A stretch of DNA of 19,959 nt, from positions 1-19,959 of the forward strand of contig UPXY01000027.1 in assembly GCA_900538305.1 (NCBI GenBank). The letters run 5' to 3'. Each line of letters starts with the position of its first letter. Position 1 is the stretch's first letter. Positions 1 to 7,365 of this stretch are shown here, piece after piece. The stretch is from an uncultured Collinsella sp. GTDB taxonomy: Bacteria; Actinomycetota; Coriobacteriia; Coriobacteriales; Coriobacteriaceae. The notes below the pieces were generated by a model. It was given only the letters and a program-made list of their open reading frames with translations. It was not told the origin of the DNA and did not search any database. The position numbers were made by a program, and so were the translations under genes.

Positions 1-53
1 TGACGCCTACACGATTTCCAATCGTGCTCCTTCGGCCACTCGGACAACTCTCC
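1..53 (-). tRNA. tRNA-Ser (anticodon GGA), 3' part outside the window
   Basis: Read on the minus strand from 53, the sequence starts GGAGAGTTGTCCGAGTGGCC, a typical serine tRNA acceptor and D arm. The anticodon stem is CACGA/TCGTG and the loop TTGGAAA, giving anticodon GGA for UCC/UCU. The window ends as the long variable arm begins, so the T arm and 3' end are not seen. A promoter lies directly upstream. Confidence 0.9.
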
Positions 54-69
54 GTTGTTAGCACAGGAA

Positions 70-97
70 ATTGTACCGTATCTGCCTCGTATTGCAA
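70..97 (-). promoter_or_regulatory. Promoter of the tRNA-Ser gene
   Basis: On the minus strand TTGCAA (92-97) is followed after 16 bp by TACAAT (70-75). The tRNA 5' end lies 16 nt beyond the -10 box. The transposon inserted about 20 bp upstream of the -35 box and left the promoter intact. Confidence 0.6.
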
Positions 98-117
98 CCG
101 CTGATTTTATATACACG

Positions 118-125
118 AAAAAGAA
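118..125. repeat. Left target site duplication AAAAAGAA
   Basis: This octamer abuts the left inverted repeat of IS copy 1 and is identical to 4395-4402. Confidence 0.8.
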
Positions 126-148
126 GAGGCTTCGTGAGTTCGTGTGGG
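126..148 (+). repeat. Left terminal inverted repeat of IS copy 1
   Basis: Begins GAGGCTTCGTGAG and ends GTGTGGG. It matches the reverse complement of 1544-1566 at 17 of 23 positions. Confidence 0.75.
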
Positions 149-154
149 TAGGGG

Positions 155-1441
155 TCACGCCGCCGCCCTGCCGGGTAGCGCGGGCCTGAGGTCCGAGCAC
201 CTGAGCATCACGAGCGCTATCAGGTTGTCGATGTTCCTGAACCCGTAGCCCTGCCTGATCGCCACCTTGATCTTGTTGTTCACCGCCTCGACGCGGGCGT
301 TCGAGACCCCGAGCTCGATCGACCTCAGGACACCCTCCCGCTTGCGCCTCACCTTCCTCGAGAGCTCCACGAACTGCGGGATCCTGCAGCGGCACGCCCA
401 CGAGAGTCACCGGTCGAGCGAGGCGCGGGCGTCCGCCGGGTCGCCGCGGAAGACCGCCCTCAGCCCCTCCTTGAGCAGGTATCCGCGCCACAGCGCCGTC
501 CCCGAGCGCCTGAGCGCCCCGAGCGCCGAGGCCTGCCCCTCGCTGAGGTCCTCGGGGTTCTTGAGCAGCGGGAACCTGAGGCCCTTGACCCCCTTGGCGG
601 AGTCCGCGGGGGCCTCCTCGCCCTTGCGCGGCCTGCCCCGCCCCCGCTTGGGGCGCGGGGGCCTGCGGGCCTCCCGCCACGCCTCGCGCCGGAGGTCGTC
701 GAGCGCCTCGGTCGCCCAGGAGACCGCGTGGAACGGGTCCAAGGCGAGCTCGGCGCCGGGCAGCCGCTCCGCGACGACGTCGGCGATCCAGCGCGCCCCG
801 TCCGCGGTGACGACCTCGATGGAGCCCCTCTGCACGTCGGTGAGATGGTCGAGGAAGTCGTTCAGCTGCCGCTTGCCGTGCCCCTCGGAGGCCCACACGA
901 CGCGCCCGCGGTCGTGGTCCACGACCACCGTCATGTACCTGTGCCCCCTCTTGTAGCTGGTCTCGTCCACCCCGATGCGCCTCAGGCCGTCGAGCCTGCC
1001 GCGGCCGTCGCGGGCCTCCAGGTCGGCCTCGACGTGGGCGCATATCCCGCCCACGGTGCGCCAGTCGACCCTCATGAGCTCGGCCAGCGCGCTCCTGCAC
1101 ATGTGCAGGGCGAGCCACGCCACGGTGTCCTCGAAGGCCGAGGTGAACCTGCTCGGCGCGGCGCGGGCCCACGGGACGGCCTCGGCGCGCACCCCGTGTT
1201 CCGGGCACTCGACGCGCCGCGGCGCGTACTCGACGTAGCACCGGGCGGAGCCCACGTCCGGGGCCCTCCACCGCCGGGCGGGGAGCGTGTCGTAGCCGTC
1301 GCACCTCCTGCCGCAGGCCGGGCAGCGGAGCGCCGCCCTCCGGAGCCTCGCGGAGACGATTATGGATTCCCCCTCGATTCGGGCGCCCTCTACGACGGCG
1401 GTGCCGAGCCCGAGGGCCCTCTTTAGTACACTCTTCAGCAT
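155..1441 (-). pseudogene. ISL3 family transposase interrupted by an in-frame TGA (copy 1)
   Basis: The reading frame from ATG at 1441 runs 344 codons to TGA at 409-407. It then continues in the same frame, without another stop, to 155. Read through, it would be 428 residues, a normal ISL3 length. The first part has the N-terminal zinc-binding region (CPACGRRC, then ECPEHG), the first DDE Asp in GVDETSYKRGH and the second in LDPFHAV. The part after TGA has the third catalytic residue in SNARVEAVNNKIK. The TGA sits in SLDR-stop-LSWACRCRIP, where family members have LDRWLSWA, so it replaces a conserved Trp. The stopped product would lack the catalytic Glu. Either the gene is dead or UGA is read through. 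TGA is a normal stop elsewhere in this window (nnr, folP-folK). Confidence 0.8.
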
Positions 1442-1512
1442 GCGGCGGCGCGCCTCTCGTTCGTTGTTTTCTCTTGGTCGAAAAACAAACGATACGCGGA
1501 GGGCGCCGCCGC
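1442..1512 (-). promoter_or_regulatory. Subterminal imperfect hairpin over the transposase 5' leader (copy 1)
   Basis: The segment 1442-1456 (GCGGCGGCGCGCCTC) pairs with 1499-1512 with one bulge. Further in, TCGTTGTTTT (1461-1470) can pair with the AAAACAAACGA segment starting near 1482. The structure ends one base before the transposase ATG, so in a transcript it would cover the initiation region. The same sequence is at 4270-4340 in copy 2. Confidence 0.5.
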
Positions 1513-1543
1513 TGCCAGGTCCCCGTTTTCACTGCCGCGTCAG

Positions 1544-1566
1544 CCCACACAAACACCCGAAGAGCC
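1544..1566 (-). repeat. Right terminal inverted repeat of IS copy 1
   Basis: Read inward on the minus strand it begins GGCTCTTCGGGTG and ends GTGTGGG, which resembles known ISL3-family tips. Confidence 0.75.
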
Positions 1567-1612
1567 AGAATTAAACGTAATGATCTGCCGATAGTGAGAA
1601 GGAGGATAGGCG

Positions 1613-1765
1613 ATGCAAACCCTAAGTCTCGAACAGATCAAAAAGCTCAATCGAGAAAACCAGGCGCATGGGATCACCAATGGGAGCTGCAATTGCTCTT
1701 GGATTAGGAATATTCACTCCCCAAGCCGTAAGTCTCCTTACGAGCAGCAGGTAGTCAAGAAGTAG
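1613..1765 (+). CDS. Small peptide ORF (50 aa) of unknown function in transposon cargo
   Basis: ATG at 1613 follows a near-perfect ribosome binding site (AGAAGGAGG, 1597-1605) by 7 nt, which is the main support. The product starts MQTLSLEQIKKLNRENQAHG, an amphipathic stretch similar in style to the leader of a ribosomally made peptide. It then has GSCNCSW and a Lys/Arg-rich tail. A second reading is possible: at about 1680 the +1 frame encodes MGAAIALGLGIFTPQAVSLL ending at 1754, a Gly-rich hydrophobic core. One lost base in the GGG at 1682-1684 would fuse the leader to that core, so the gene could be a frameshifted peptide precursor. It could also be a regulatory leader ORF for rlmA downstream. 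I do not recognise a family. No promoter is visible in the 46 bp between the IS end and the start, so the upstream part may have been removed by the IS. Confidence 0.45.
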   Translation: MQTLSLEQIKKLNRENQAHGITNGSCNCSWIRNIHSPSRKSPYEQQVVKK

Positions 1766-1803
1766 CTTTTGTGCACTGTCTCATTTCAACCAATCGGCAG
1801 ATC

Positions 1804-1832
1804 GAGGCCGTTCGGCGCTAACGAACGGCCTC
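1804..1832 (+). terminator. Perfect 11-bp hairpin between the peptide ORF and rlmA
   Basis: GAGGCCGTTCG (1804-1814) and CGAACGGCCTC (1822-1832) are exact reverse complements around a 7-nt loop. No T-run follows, so this is not a classical intrinsic terminator. It may end or attenuate transcription from the peptide ORF before rlmA. Confidence 0.5.
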
Positions 1833-1841
1833 ATCCTCGCA

Positions 1842-1869
1842 TCGATATTCAGAGGCCTTAGTATAGAAT
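1842..1869 (+). promoter_or_regulatory. Candidate promoter of rlmA
   Basis: TCGATA (1842-1847) and TAGAAT (1864-1869) are separated by 16 bp and lie about 42 bp upstream of the GTG start. The -10 matches consensus at 5 of 6 positions and the -35 at 4 of 6. It lies just after the 1804-1832 hairpin, giving rlmA its own promoter. Confidence 0.4.
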
Positions 1870-1910
1870 GAGAGTATCGATAGTACTGTCGGTTTCATTC
1901 ACGAGGACGG

Positions 1911-2765
1911 GTGGGGATGGGAGCTAGAGGGACGAAGGCCTTTGTTGGGTGCGAGAAGTACTTGATTTGCCCGCTTTGCCGTCTGCCCCTGCGCCTCTCT
2001 GAATCCTCGCTCAAGTGCACAGGTGGTCATAACTTTGACATTGCCCGGCAAGGTTATGTCAACCTCTTGCGGAATCACCAGCCCTCAGGTCCTTACAATA
2101 GGGAATCGTTCCTAAATCGACGACAAATCTTTCTGAGTGGTCTATATGAGCCACTAGTTGATAAAGTAAAATCGCTAATTGATTATTTTGAAATAAAAGA
2201 TGTTGTCGTAGATGCCGGATGCGGAGAAGGTTTTTTCACAAGCAGGTTGGCCTGCGAGGCGCCCTCTACGACTCGCTTCTTTTCGTTTGACATAAGTAAG
2301 GAGGCTATTCGGCTTGCGGCTGCCGAGAATCATAGCGATTGCATCACTTGGTTTGTTTCCGATTTGGCTGCTATCCCAATTCAGAGCCAGACCACTGGGT
2401 GCGTAATCAATCTCTTTTCTCCCGCCAACTACACAGAGTTCAGCCGCCTGCTTCGGAGGGGTGGAATTGTGATAAAGGCCATCCCCACGCAGAATCATTT
2501 CATTGAGATTCGCGATAAGGTCTATGAAAGTCGCACGGGATACAACGGCTATTCAAACAAGCGCGTTATCGATTATTTTGCCAAGCATTGCAGGCTGATA
2601 GGACGCCACACTGTCTCCTCCTCAATCGAAATGACTCCAGACCTACTTTCTGCCACGATAGGAATGACTCCGATTATGTTTGGGGTTGACGGCCACGATG
2701 TTGACTGGTCTTCTGTCACTTCGCTTACAATGGAATCAGACGTTCTTGTCGGGTCGTTCGAATAG
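1911..2765 (+). CDS. rlmA: RlmA-type 23S rRNA (guanine-N1)-methyltransferase
   Basis: The enzyme is predicted to methylate N1 of a guanine in helix 35 of 23S rRNA (G745 for RlmA-I, G748 for RlmA-II/TlrB) using S-adenosylmethionine. With GTG at 1911 it has 284 residues; ATG at 1917 is an equally good start with GAGG upstream. The N-terminal zinc site is C20, C23, C36 and H40 (CPLC, then CTGGHNFD), followed by RQGYVNLL. SAM motif I is DAGCGEG (101-107), followed by FDISKEAI. Late motifs PANYTEFSRLLRRGG and MTPIM match the E. coli RlmA order. The gene is visibly lower in GC than its neighbours, with AT-rich codons, and sits between two IS copies, so it was probably acquired. TlrB, a relative, contributes to tylosin-type macrolide resistance. 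Whether this copy protects against a drug cannot be told from sequence. Confidence 0.85.
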   Translation: MGMGARGTKAFVGCEKYLICPLCRLPLRLSESSLKCTGGHNFDIARQGYVNLLRNHQPSGPYNRESFLNRRQIFLSGLYEPLVDKVKSLIDYFEIKDVVVDAGCGEGFFTSRLACEAPSTTRFFSFDISKEAIRLAAAENHSDCITWFVSDLAAIPIQSQTTGCVINLFSPANYTEFSRLLRRGGIVIKAIPTQNHFIEIRDKVYESRTGYNGYSNKRVIDYFAKHCRLIGRHTVSSSIEMTPDLLSATIGMTPIMFGVDGHDVDWSSVTSLTMESDVLVGSFE

Positions 2766-2953
2766 GCCTCCCGCGCCAGGTAAGCGCAGCGCAGGGGTCC
2801 TCCACGCATCGCGTGGAGCATCTCTCGAACATGCAAGCTGCTGCGAGAGCGGTCTCGCATGTGAGACGATGAAGCCCCGGGCGTTATCGACGATGCCGTA
2901 CGATTGCACCTAAGGGGCGTGCAGCTGCCCAAGAGAAGACAGGGGGGAAATAG
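2766..2953. other. Non-coding cargo tail with small hairpins
   Basis: No convincing gene is present in these 188 bp. Composition returns to high GC after rlmA. Two stems are clear. CTCCACGC (2800-2807) pairs with GCGTGGAG (2811-2818) over a 3-nt loop. CTCTCG (2822-2827) pairs with CGAGAG (2844-2849). The first may serve as the rlmA transcript end, although no T-run follows. Confidence 0.5.
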
Positions 2954-4394
2954 GAGGCTTCGTGAGTTCGTGTGGGTAGGGGTCACGCCGCCGCCCTGCC
3001 GGGTAGCGCGGGCCTGAGGTCCGAGCACCTGAGCATCACGAGCGCTATCAGGTTGTCGATGTTCCTGAACCCGTAGCCCTGCCTGATCGCCACCTTGATC
3101 TTGTTGTTCACCGCCTCGACGCGGGCGTTCGAGACCCCGAGCTCGATCGACCTCAGGACACCCTCCCGCTTGCGCCTCACCTTCCTCGAGAGCTCCACGA
3201 ACTGCGGGATCCTGCAGCGGCACGCCCACGAGAGTCACCGGTCGAGCGAGGCGCGGGCGTCCGCCGGGTCGCCGCGGAAGACCGCCCTCAGCCCCTCCTT
3301 GAGCAGGTATCCGCGCCACAGCGCCGTCCCCGAGCGCCTGAGCGCCCCGAGCGCCGAGGCCTGCCCCTCGCTGAGGTCCTCGGGGTTCTTGAGCAGCGGG
3401 AACCTGAGGCCCTTGACCCCCTTGGCGGAGTCCGCGGGGGCCTCCTCGCCCTTGCGCGGCCTGCCCCGCCCCCGCTTGGGGCGCGGGGGCCTGCGGGCCT
3501 CCCGCCACGCCTCGCGCCGGAGGTCGTCGAGCGCCTCGGTCGCCCAGGAGACCGCGTGGAACGGGTCCAAGGCGAGCTCGGCGCCGGGCAGCCGCTCCGC
3601 GACGACGTCGGCGATCCAGCGCGCCCCGTCCGCGGTGACGACCTCGATGGAGCCCCTCTGCACGTCGGTGAGATGGTCGAGGAAGTCGTTCAGCTGCCGC
3701 TTGCCGTGCCCCTCGGAGGCCCACACGACGCGCCCGCGGTCGTGGTCCACGACCACCGTCATGTACCTGTGCCCCCTCTTGTAGCTGGTCTCGTCCACCC
3801 CGATGCGCCTCAGGCCGTCGAGCCTGCCGCGGCCGTCGCGGGCCTCCAGGTCGGCCTCGACGTGGGCGCATATCCCGCCCACGGTGCGCCAGTCGACCCT
3901 CATGAGCTCGGCCAGCGCGCTCCTGCACATGTGCAGGGCGAGCCACGCCACGGTGTCCTCGAAGGCCGAGGTGAACCTGCTCGGCGCGGCGCGGGCCCAC
4001 GGGACGGCCTCGGCGCGCACCCCGTGTTCCGGGCACTCGACGCGCCGCGGCGCGTACTCGACGTAGCACCGGGCGGAGCCCACGTCCGGGGCCCTCCACC
4101 GCCGGGCGGGGAGCGTGTCGTAGCCGTCGCACCTCCTGCCGCAGGCCGGGCAGCGGAGCGCCGCCCTCCGGAGCCTCGCGGAGACGATTATGGATTCCCC
4201 CTCGATTCGGGCGCCCTCTACGACGGCGGTGCCGAGCCCGAGGGCCCTCTTTAGTACACTCTTCAGCATGCGGCGGCGCGCCTCTCGTTCGTTGTTTTCT
4301 CTTGGTCGAAAAACAAACGATACGCGGAGGGCGCCGCCGCTGCCAGGTCCCCGTTTTCACTGCCGCGTCAGCCCACACAAACACCCGAAGAGCC
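2954..4394 (-). mobile_element. ISL3-family insertion sequence, copy 2 (1441 bp)
   Basis: This copy has the same length, orientation and sequence as copy 1, offset by 2828 bases. Its inverted repeats are 2954-2976 and 4372-4394. The predicted proteins of the two copies are identical in every frame examined, including the in-frame TGA, so the copies diverged very recently or are kept alike by recombination. The right outer flank is the second target duplication. Confidence 0.85.
2983..4269 (-). pseudogene. ISL3 family transposase interrupted by an in-frame TGA (copy 2)
   Basis: This is identical to the copy 1 gene: 344 codons from ATG at 4269 to TGA at 3237-3235, then the same frame open to 2983. 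The first two catalytic Asp residues are before the stop and the catalytic Glu (ARVEAVNNKIK) is after it. Two identical copies carrying the same stop show that the stop predates the duplication. The element was therefore either mobilised by a transposase in trans, or can make full-length protein by UGA readthrough, or was copied by recombination. Confidence 0.8.
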
Positions 4395-4402
4395 AAAAAG
4401 AA
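4395..4402. repeat. Right target site duplication AAAAAGAA
   Basis: This octamer abuts the right inverted repeat of IS copy 2 and equals 118-125. Confidence 0.8.
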
Positions 4403-4453
4403 GATACGCCGAACCGCGTACGCGTATTTCGACATTCTTGCGCCATGTACGCA

Positions 4454-4477
4454 CCCCTCCTGTCATACTGTGAGGGG
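4454..4477 (+). promoter_or_regulatory. Candidate extended -10 promoter inside a small inverted repeat, upstream of the TRIC gene
   Basis: TGTCATACT (4461-4469) reads as an extended -10 element (TG-n plus CATACT) about 56 bp before the TTG start. It lies in the loop of CCCCTC (4454-4459) / GAGGGG (4472-4477). No good -35 is seen. The CGCGTACGCG palindrome at 4415-4424 lies further upstream. Confidence 0.3.
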
Positions 4478-4524
4478 CACAGCGCGCCATCTCGAAACCG
4501 TCGCACCCCCACGAGGGAGGGAGC

Positions 4525-5424
4525 TTGTCGTTGGACGTCATCGCAATCGCGGAACCGCTGCTCGCACGGCTCGTCTCCCCCGCCTCCGGTGCCGTAGAAG
4601 CACCGGTCGCCATCCCCTTCTGGCTCGAGCTCATCGCCATCGTCGTCGCATCCATCTCGGGCGCGCTCACGGCGCGCGAGCACAAACTTGACCTCGTGGG
4701 CGCCGTGGCACTCGCCGTGCTCTGCAGCCTCGGCGGCGGTCTGCTGCGCGATGTCACGCTCCAGGTTGGCAGCGTCTATCTACTCGAGCAGCCGCTCGCG
4801 CTCCCGGCGGCCATCGTCACCGCCGCCGTGGTGTATATCATCCCCTCGTTCATCGAACAGCAAGACAGGCTCATCGCCGTGCTCGATATCTTCGCGGTGG
4901 GGCTCTATTCTGCCACCGGCGCAGATAAAGCCCTGGTCTACGGCTTCAACCCGATGATCTGCGTCTTGATGGGATTCTTCACCGCCGTGGGCGGAGGCAT
5001 GCTGCGCGACGTCTTCCTGGGCAAGGTTCCCGGCATCTTCCAGCGAAGCAACTTCTACGCGCTCGCGGCCATCGCCGGCGGCTGCGCCTACATGGCCCTC
5101 GTCGAGCTAGGCGTTTCGCATGTCGCCGCTGTGGTGGCGTGCGTCGCTGTGACCATGGGAACGCGCTGGCTCTCGCTTCACTTCAACATCATGTCGCCCA
5201 CCGACGAGGACATCGCGCGCATGATGCCCCGTCGCAAGCGCCCGACAGAGGGACCCTCTGCTCGCCGCGAGATCGCAGGCCGTTCACCCGATGCCCTTGC
5301 CGAACGCCGCGAACGCACGCTGGCGAGCATCGAGGAACGCCGCGAACAAGAGCGCCGCAGCGAGGCGCTTTCGCGCATCAAACGCATCCGCCGCAAGCGT
5401 GACCAGCGCCGTCTCGACGTGTAG
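4525..5424 (+). CDS. TRIC-family (UPF0126) cation channel membrane protein
   Basis: The protein is 299 residues long with about seven hydrophobic segments over residues 30-215. It carries the two hallmark glycine motifs of the TRIC/UPF0126 family, GGGLLRD (70-76) and GGGMLRDVFLGKVPGIF (156-172), one per inverted three-helix repeat. Bacterial TRIC proteins are trimeric channels that conduct monovalent cations across the inner membrane. A charged tail of about 75 residues rich in Arg and Glu follows the last helix and is longer than in most relatives; residues 255-295 may form a coiled coil. The start is TTG at 4525 behind GAGGGAGGGAG, with spacing of only about 4 nt; TTG at 4531 is an alternative. 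The gene stands alone and converges on typA. Confidence 0.85.
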   Translation: MSLDVIAIAEPLLARLVSPASGAVEAPVAIPFWLELIAIVVASISGALTAREHKLDLVGAVALAVLCSLGGGLLRDVTLQVGSVYLLEQPLALPAAIVTAAVVYIIPSFIEQQDRLIAVLDIFAVGLYSATGADKALVYGFNPMICVLMGFFTAVGGGMLRDVFLGKVPGIFQRSNFYALAAIAGGCAYMALVELGVSHVAAVVACVAVTMGTRWLSLHFNIMSPTDEDIARMMPRRKRPTEGPSARREIAGRSPDALAERRERTLASIEERREQERRSEALSRIKRIRRKRDQRRLDV

Positions 5425-5469
5425 AGCCGGGGCGGTCCACTTAGGTCACCAATGCTTTGGCTACCCGCT

Positions 5470-7308
5470 CTACTTCTTCACCAAGCCGGCGCGGACGGCG
5501 GCCTTCTTGCGATCGGTCGCGTTCAGGATGCGCTTGCGCAGGCGGATGTTCTTCGGCGTGACCTCGACAAGCTCGTCGTCGGTGATGTACTCGAGCGCCT
5601 CTTCGAGCGTGAACGTGCGCGGCGGCGTGAGCTGCACGGCGATGTCCGCCGTCGAGGAACGCTGGTTGCCCAGGTTCTTTGTGCGTGCGATGTTCACCAC
5701 CATGTCGCCCGGCTTGCTGCGCTCGCCCACGATCATGCCTTCGTAGCACTCGGTACCCGGCTCCACGAAGAGCTGACCGCGCTCCTGAAGCGTGCCGAGG
5801 GCGTAGGCGACGGCCTTCTCGGTCGTCATGGAGATCATGGCGCCATTGTTGCGGCCGCCGAGCTCGCCTGCATAGGGACCGTACTCGAGGAACGTATGGT
5901 AAAACACGGCCTCGCCATGGCTCACGTTCAGAATGCGGTTCTTAAGGCCCATGACGCCGCGCGTGGGGATGCGGAACTCCATGTGCGTCACCGTGGTACC
6001 GGTGTGCATGCTCACCATGGTGCCGCCGGCGTTGCCGAACACCTCAATGACCTTGCCGGAGTATTCCTCCGGGCACTCCACCACGGCCTGCTCGACGGGC
6101 TCGAGCTTGTTGCCGTGCTCGTCGGTCTTGATGAGCACGCGCGGGCGACCCACCTGGAACTCGAAGCCCTCGCGGCGCATGGTCTCCATGAGCACAGAAA
6201 GATGCAAAATACCGCGGCCGGAAACCTCGACGCCACTCTTATCTTCGAGCTCCTCGATGCGCATGGTCACGTTGTTCTCGCCCTCGCGCTCGAGGCGCTC
6301 CTTGAGCTGGCGCGCACCCACGATGTCGCCGTCGCGACCAACAAGCGGAGAGGTCGAGGCTTCGAAAACAACGGAGAGCGTAGGCGGATCGATCTCGATG
6401 GGGTCGAGATGCACCGGGTTCTCCGGATCGGTGTACACATCGCCGATGTCCGTGCGCTCGATACCCACCACGGCGGCGATGTCGCCCGCCTGCACCTCCT
6501 GGCACTCCGTGCGACCGAGGTAGTCGAAGGTGAAGAGCTGCTTCACGGTCGCCGTAGAGCTGGAGCCGTCGTTTTTCACCACGAGGATCGTGTCGCCGTC
6601 GTGAATCGTGCCCGAGAACACGCGGCCGATACCGATGCGTCCCACGTAGCTGGAGTGGTCGATGGTCATGCACTGCATGGCGAGCGGCGCCGTCTCGTCA
6701 ACCTCGGGCGCGGGCATCTCGTGCACGATCATGTCGAGCAGCGGGTACATGTTGTCGCCGTCGGCAGCCGGATCGAGGCGCGCGTAGCCGTTCACCGCGC
6801 TCGCGTACACCACATGCTCCATGGCGAAATCGAGCTGCTCGTCGGTGGCGCCAAGATCGGCCATGAGGTCAAGGCAGTCATTGTAGGCGCGGTCGGGGTC
6901 GGCACCCGGGCGGTCGATCTTGTTCAGAACGATCATGATCTTGAGGCCGGTGTCGATGGCGTGGCGCAGCACGAAGCGCGTCTGCGGCATGGGGCCTTCG
7001 AACGCATCGACGAGCAAGAGAGCGCCGTCGGCCATTTTGAGCACGCGCTCCACCTCGCCGCCAAAGTCGGCGTGGCCGGGGGTGTCGATGATGTTGATCT
7101 TCACACCCTTGTACTCGATGGAGCAGTTCTTGGCGAGGATCGTGATGCCGCGCTCGCGCTCCTGATCGTTCGAGTCGAGCACGCGGTCTTCGACCTGCTG
7201 GTTGGCGCGGAAGGCGTCCGTGGCGCGCAGCAGTTTGTCTACGAGCGTGGTTTTACCATGGTCGACATGGGCGATGATGGCGATGTTCCTCAGGTTCTCG
7301 ACGCGCAT
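5470..7308 (-). CDS. typA: Ribosome-binding GTPase TypA/BipA
   Basis: TypA is a translational GTPase of the EF-G class that helps large-subunit assembly and growth under stress or cold. The 612-residue protein has G1 AHVDHGKT (13-20), G2 RGIT, G3 DTPGHADFGGEVER and G4 NKID. The EF-G-like domains II, III and V follow, then the TypA-specific C-terminal domain (GERSKPGDMVVN, KNLGNQRSS). ATG at 7308 is the start because AAAGGAG precedes it by 6 nt; a frame extension to 7326 lacks a site. Length and motifs are standard for the family. It is a single gene with its own leader and converges on the TRIC gene with 45 bp between the stops. Confidence 0.97.
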   Translation of the reverse strand: MRVENLRNIAIIAHVDHGKTTLVDKLLRATDAFRANQQVEDRVLDSNDQERERGITILAKNCSIEYKGVKINIIDTPGHADFGGEVERVLKMADGALLLVDAFEGPMPQTRFVLRHAIDTGLKIMIVLNKIDRPGADPDRAYNDCLDLMADLGATDEQLDFAMEHVVYASAVNGYARLDPAADGDNMYPLLDMIVHEMPAPEVDETAPLAMQCMTIDHSSYVGRIGIGRVFSGTIHDGDTILVVKNDGSSSTATVKQLFTFDYLGRTECQEVQAGDIAAVVGIERTDIGDVYTDPENPVHLDPIEIDPPTLSVVFEASTSPLVGRDGDIVGARQLKERLEREGENNVTMRIEELEDKSGVEVSGRGILHLSVLMETMRREGFEFQVGRPRVLIKTDEHGNKLEPVEQAVVECPEEYSGKVIEVFGNAGGTMVSMHTGTTVTHMEFRIPTRGVMGLKNRILNVSHGEAVFYHTFLEYGPYAGELGGRNNGAMISMTTEKAVAYALGTLQERGQLFVEPGTECYEGMIVGERSKPGDMVVNIARTKNLGNQRSSTADIAVQLTPPRTFTLEEALEYITDDELVEVTPKNIRLRKRILNATDRKKAAVRAGLVKK

Positions 7309-7365
7309 TGGTGCTCCTTTGCACAACGAATGAAAAAACGCTAGCAGTGTTCGGCAAACTAGCAG

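Larger units (their letters stand above)
126..1566 (-). mobile_element. ISL3-family insertion sequence, copy 1 (1441 bp)
   Basis: The ends were set by aligning the two copies, which are identical from GAGGCTTCG to the base before the flanks diverge. The terminal inverted repeats are 126-148 and 1544-1566. They match at 17 of 23 positions, with CTTCG near the tip and GTGTGGG at the inner end. The element holds one transposase gene split by an in-frame TGA. A large imperfect hairpin (1442-1512) directly precedes the transposase start. Length, IR style and transposase all fit ISL3. Confidence 0.85.
118..4402. mobile_element. Composite transposon: ISL3 - peptide ORF - rlmA - ISL3, with 8-bp target duplication
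   Basis: Two directly oriented, apparently identical ISL3-type elements (126-1566 and 2954-4394, offset 2828) bracket 1387 bp of cargo. The octamer AAAAAGAA occurs immediately outside the left end (118-125) and immediately outside the right end (4395-4402). The octamers just inside (AGAATTAA at 1567, GGAAATAG at 2946) do not match each other or the outer pair. ISL3 elements are known to make 8-bp duplications, so the 126-4394 unit (4269 bp) most simply inserted as one transposon. The empty site would be the intergenic region between tRNA-Ser and the TRIC gene. Confidence 0.85.

Noticed and set aside
1..125. Integration of the transposon into the tRNA gene as an att site
   Set aside because: The element lies upstream of the tRNA promoter, not at the tRNA 3' end, and is bounded by an IS-type 8-bp duplication.
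126..4394. Genetic code change with TGA read as Trp across the genome
   Set aside because: Several intact genes here end in TGA (nnr, folP-folK) with the next gene starting close by, so TGA works as a stop in this organism.
2573..4435. 620-codon open frame on the minus strand across IS copy 2 and the end of rlmA
   Set aside because: It is an Arg/Gly/Ala-rich out-of-frame reading of the high-GC transposase gene, with no recognisable domain.
5452..7344. 630-codon open frame on the plus strand
   Set aside because: It is the antisense shadow of typA, which has all GTPase motifs; the plus frame is His/Val/Leu-biased with no family motifs.
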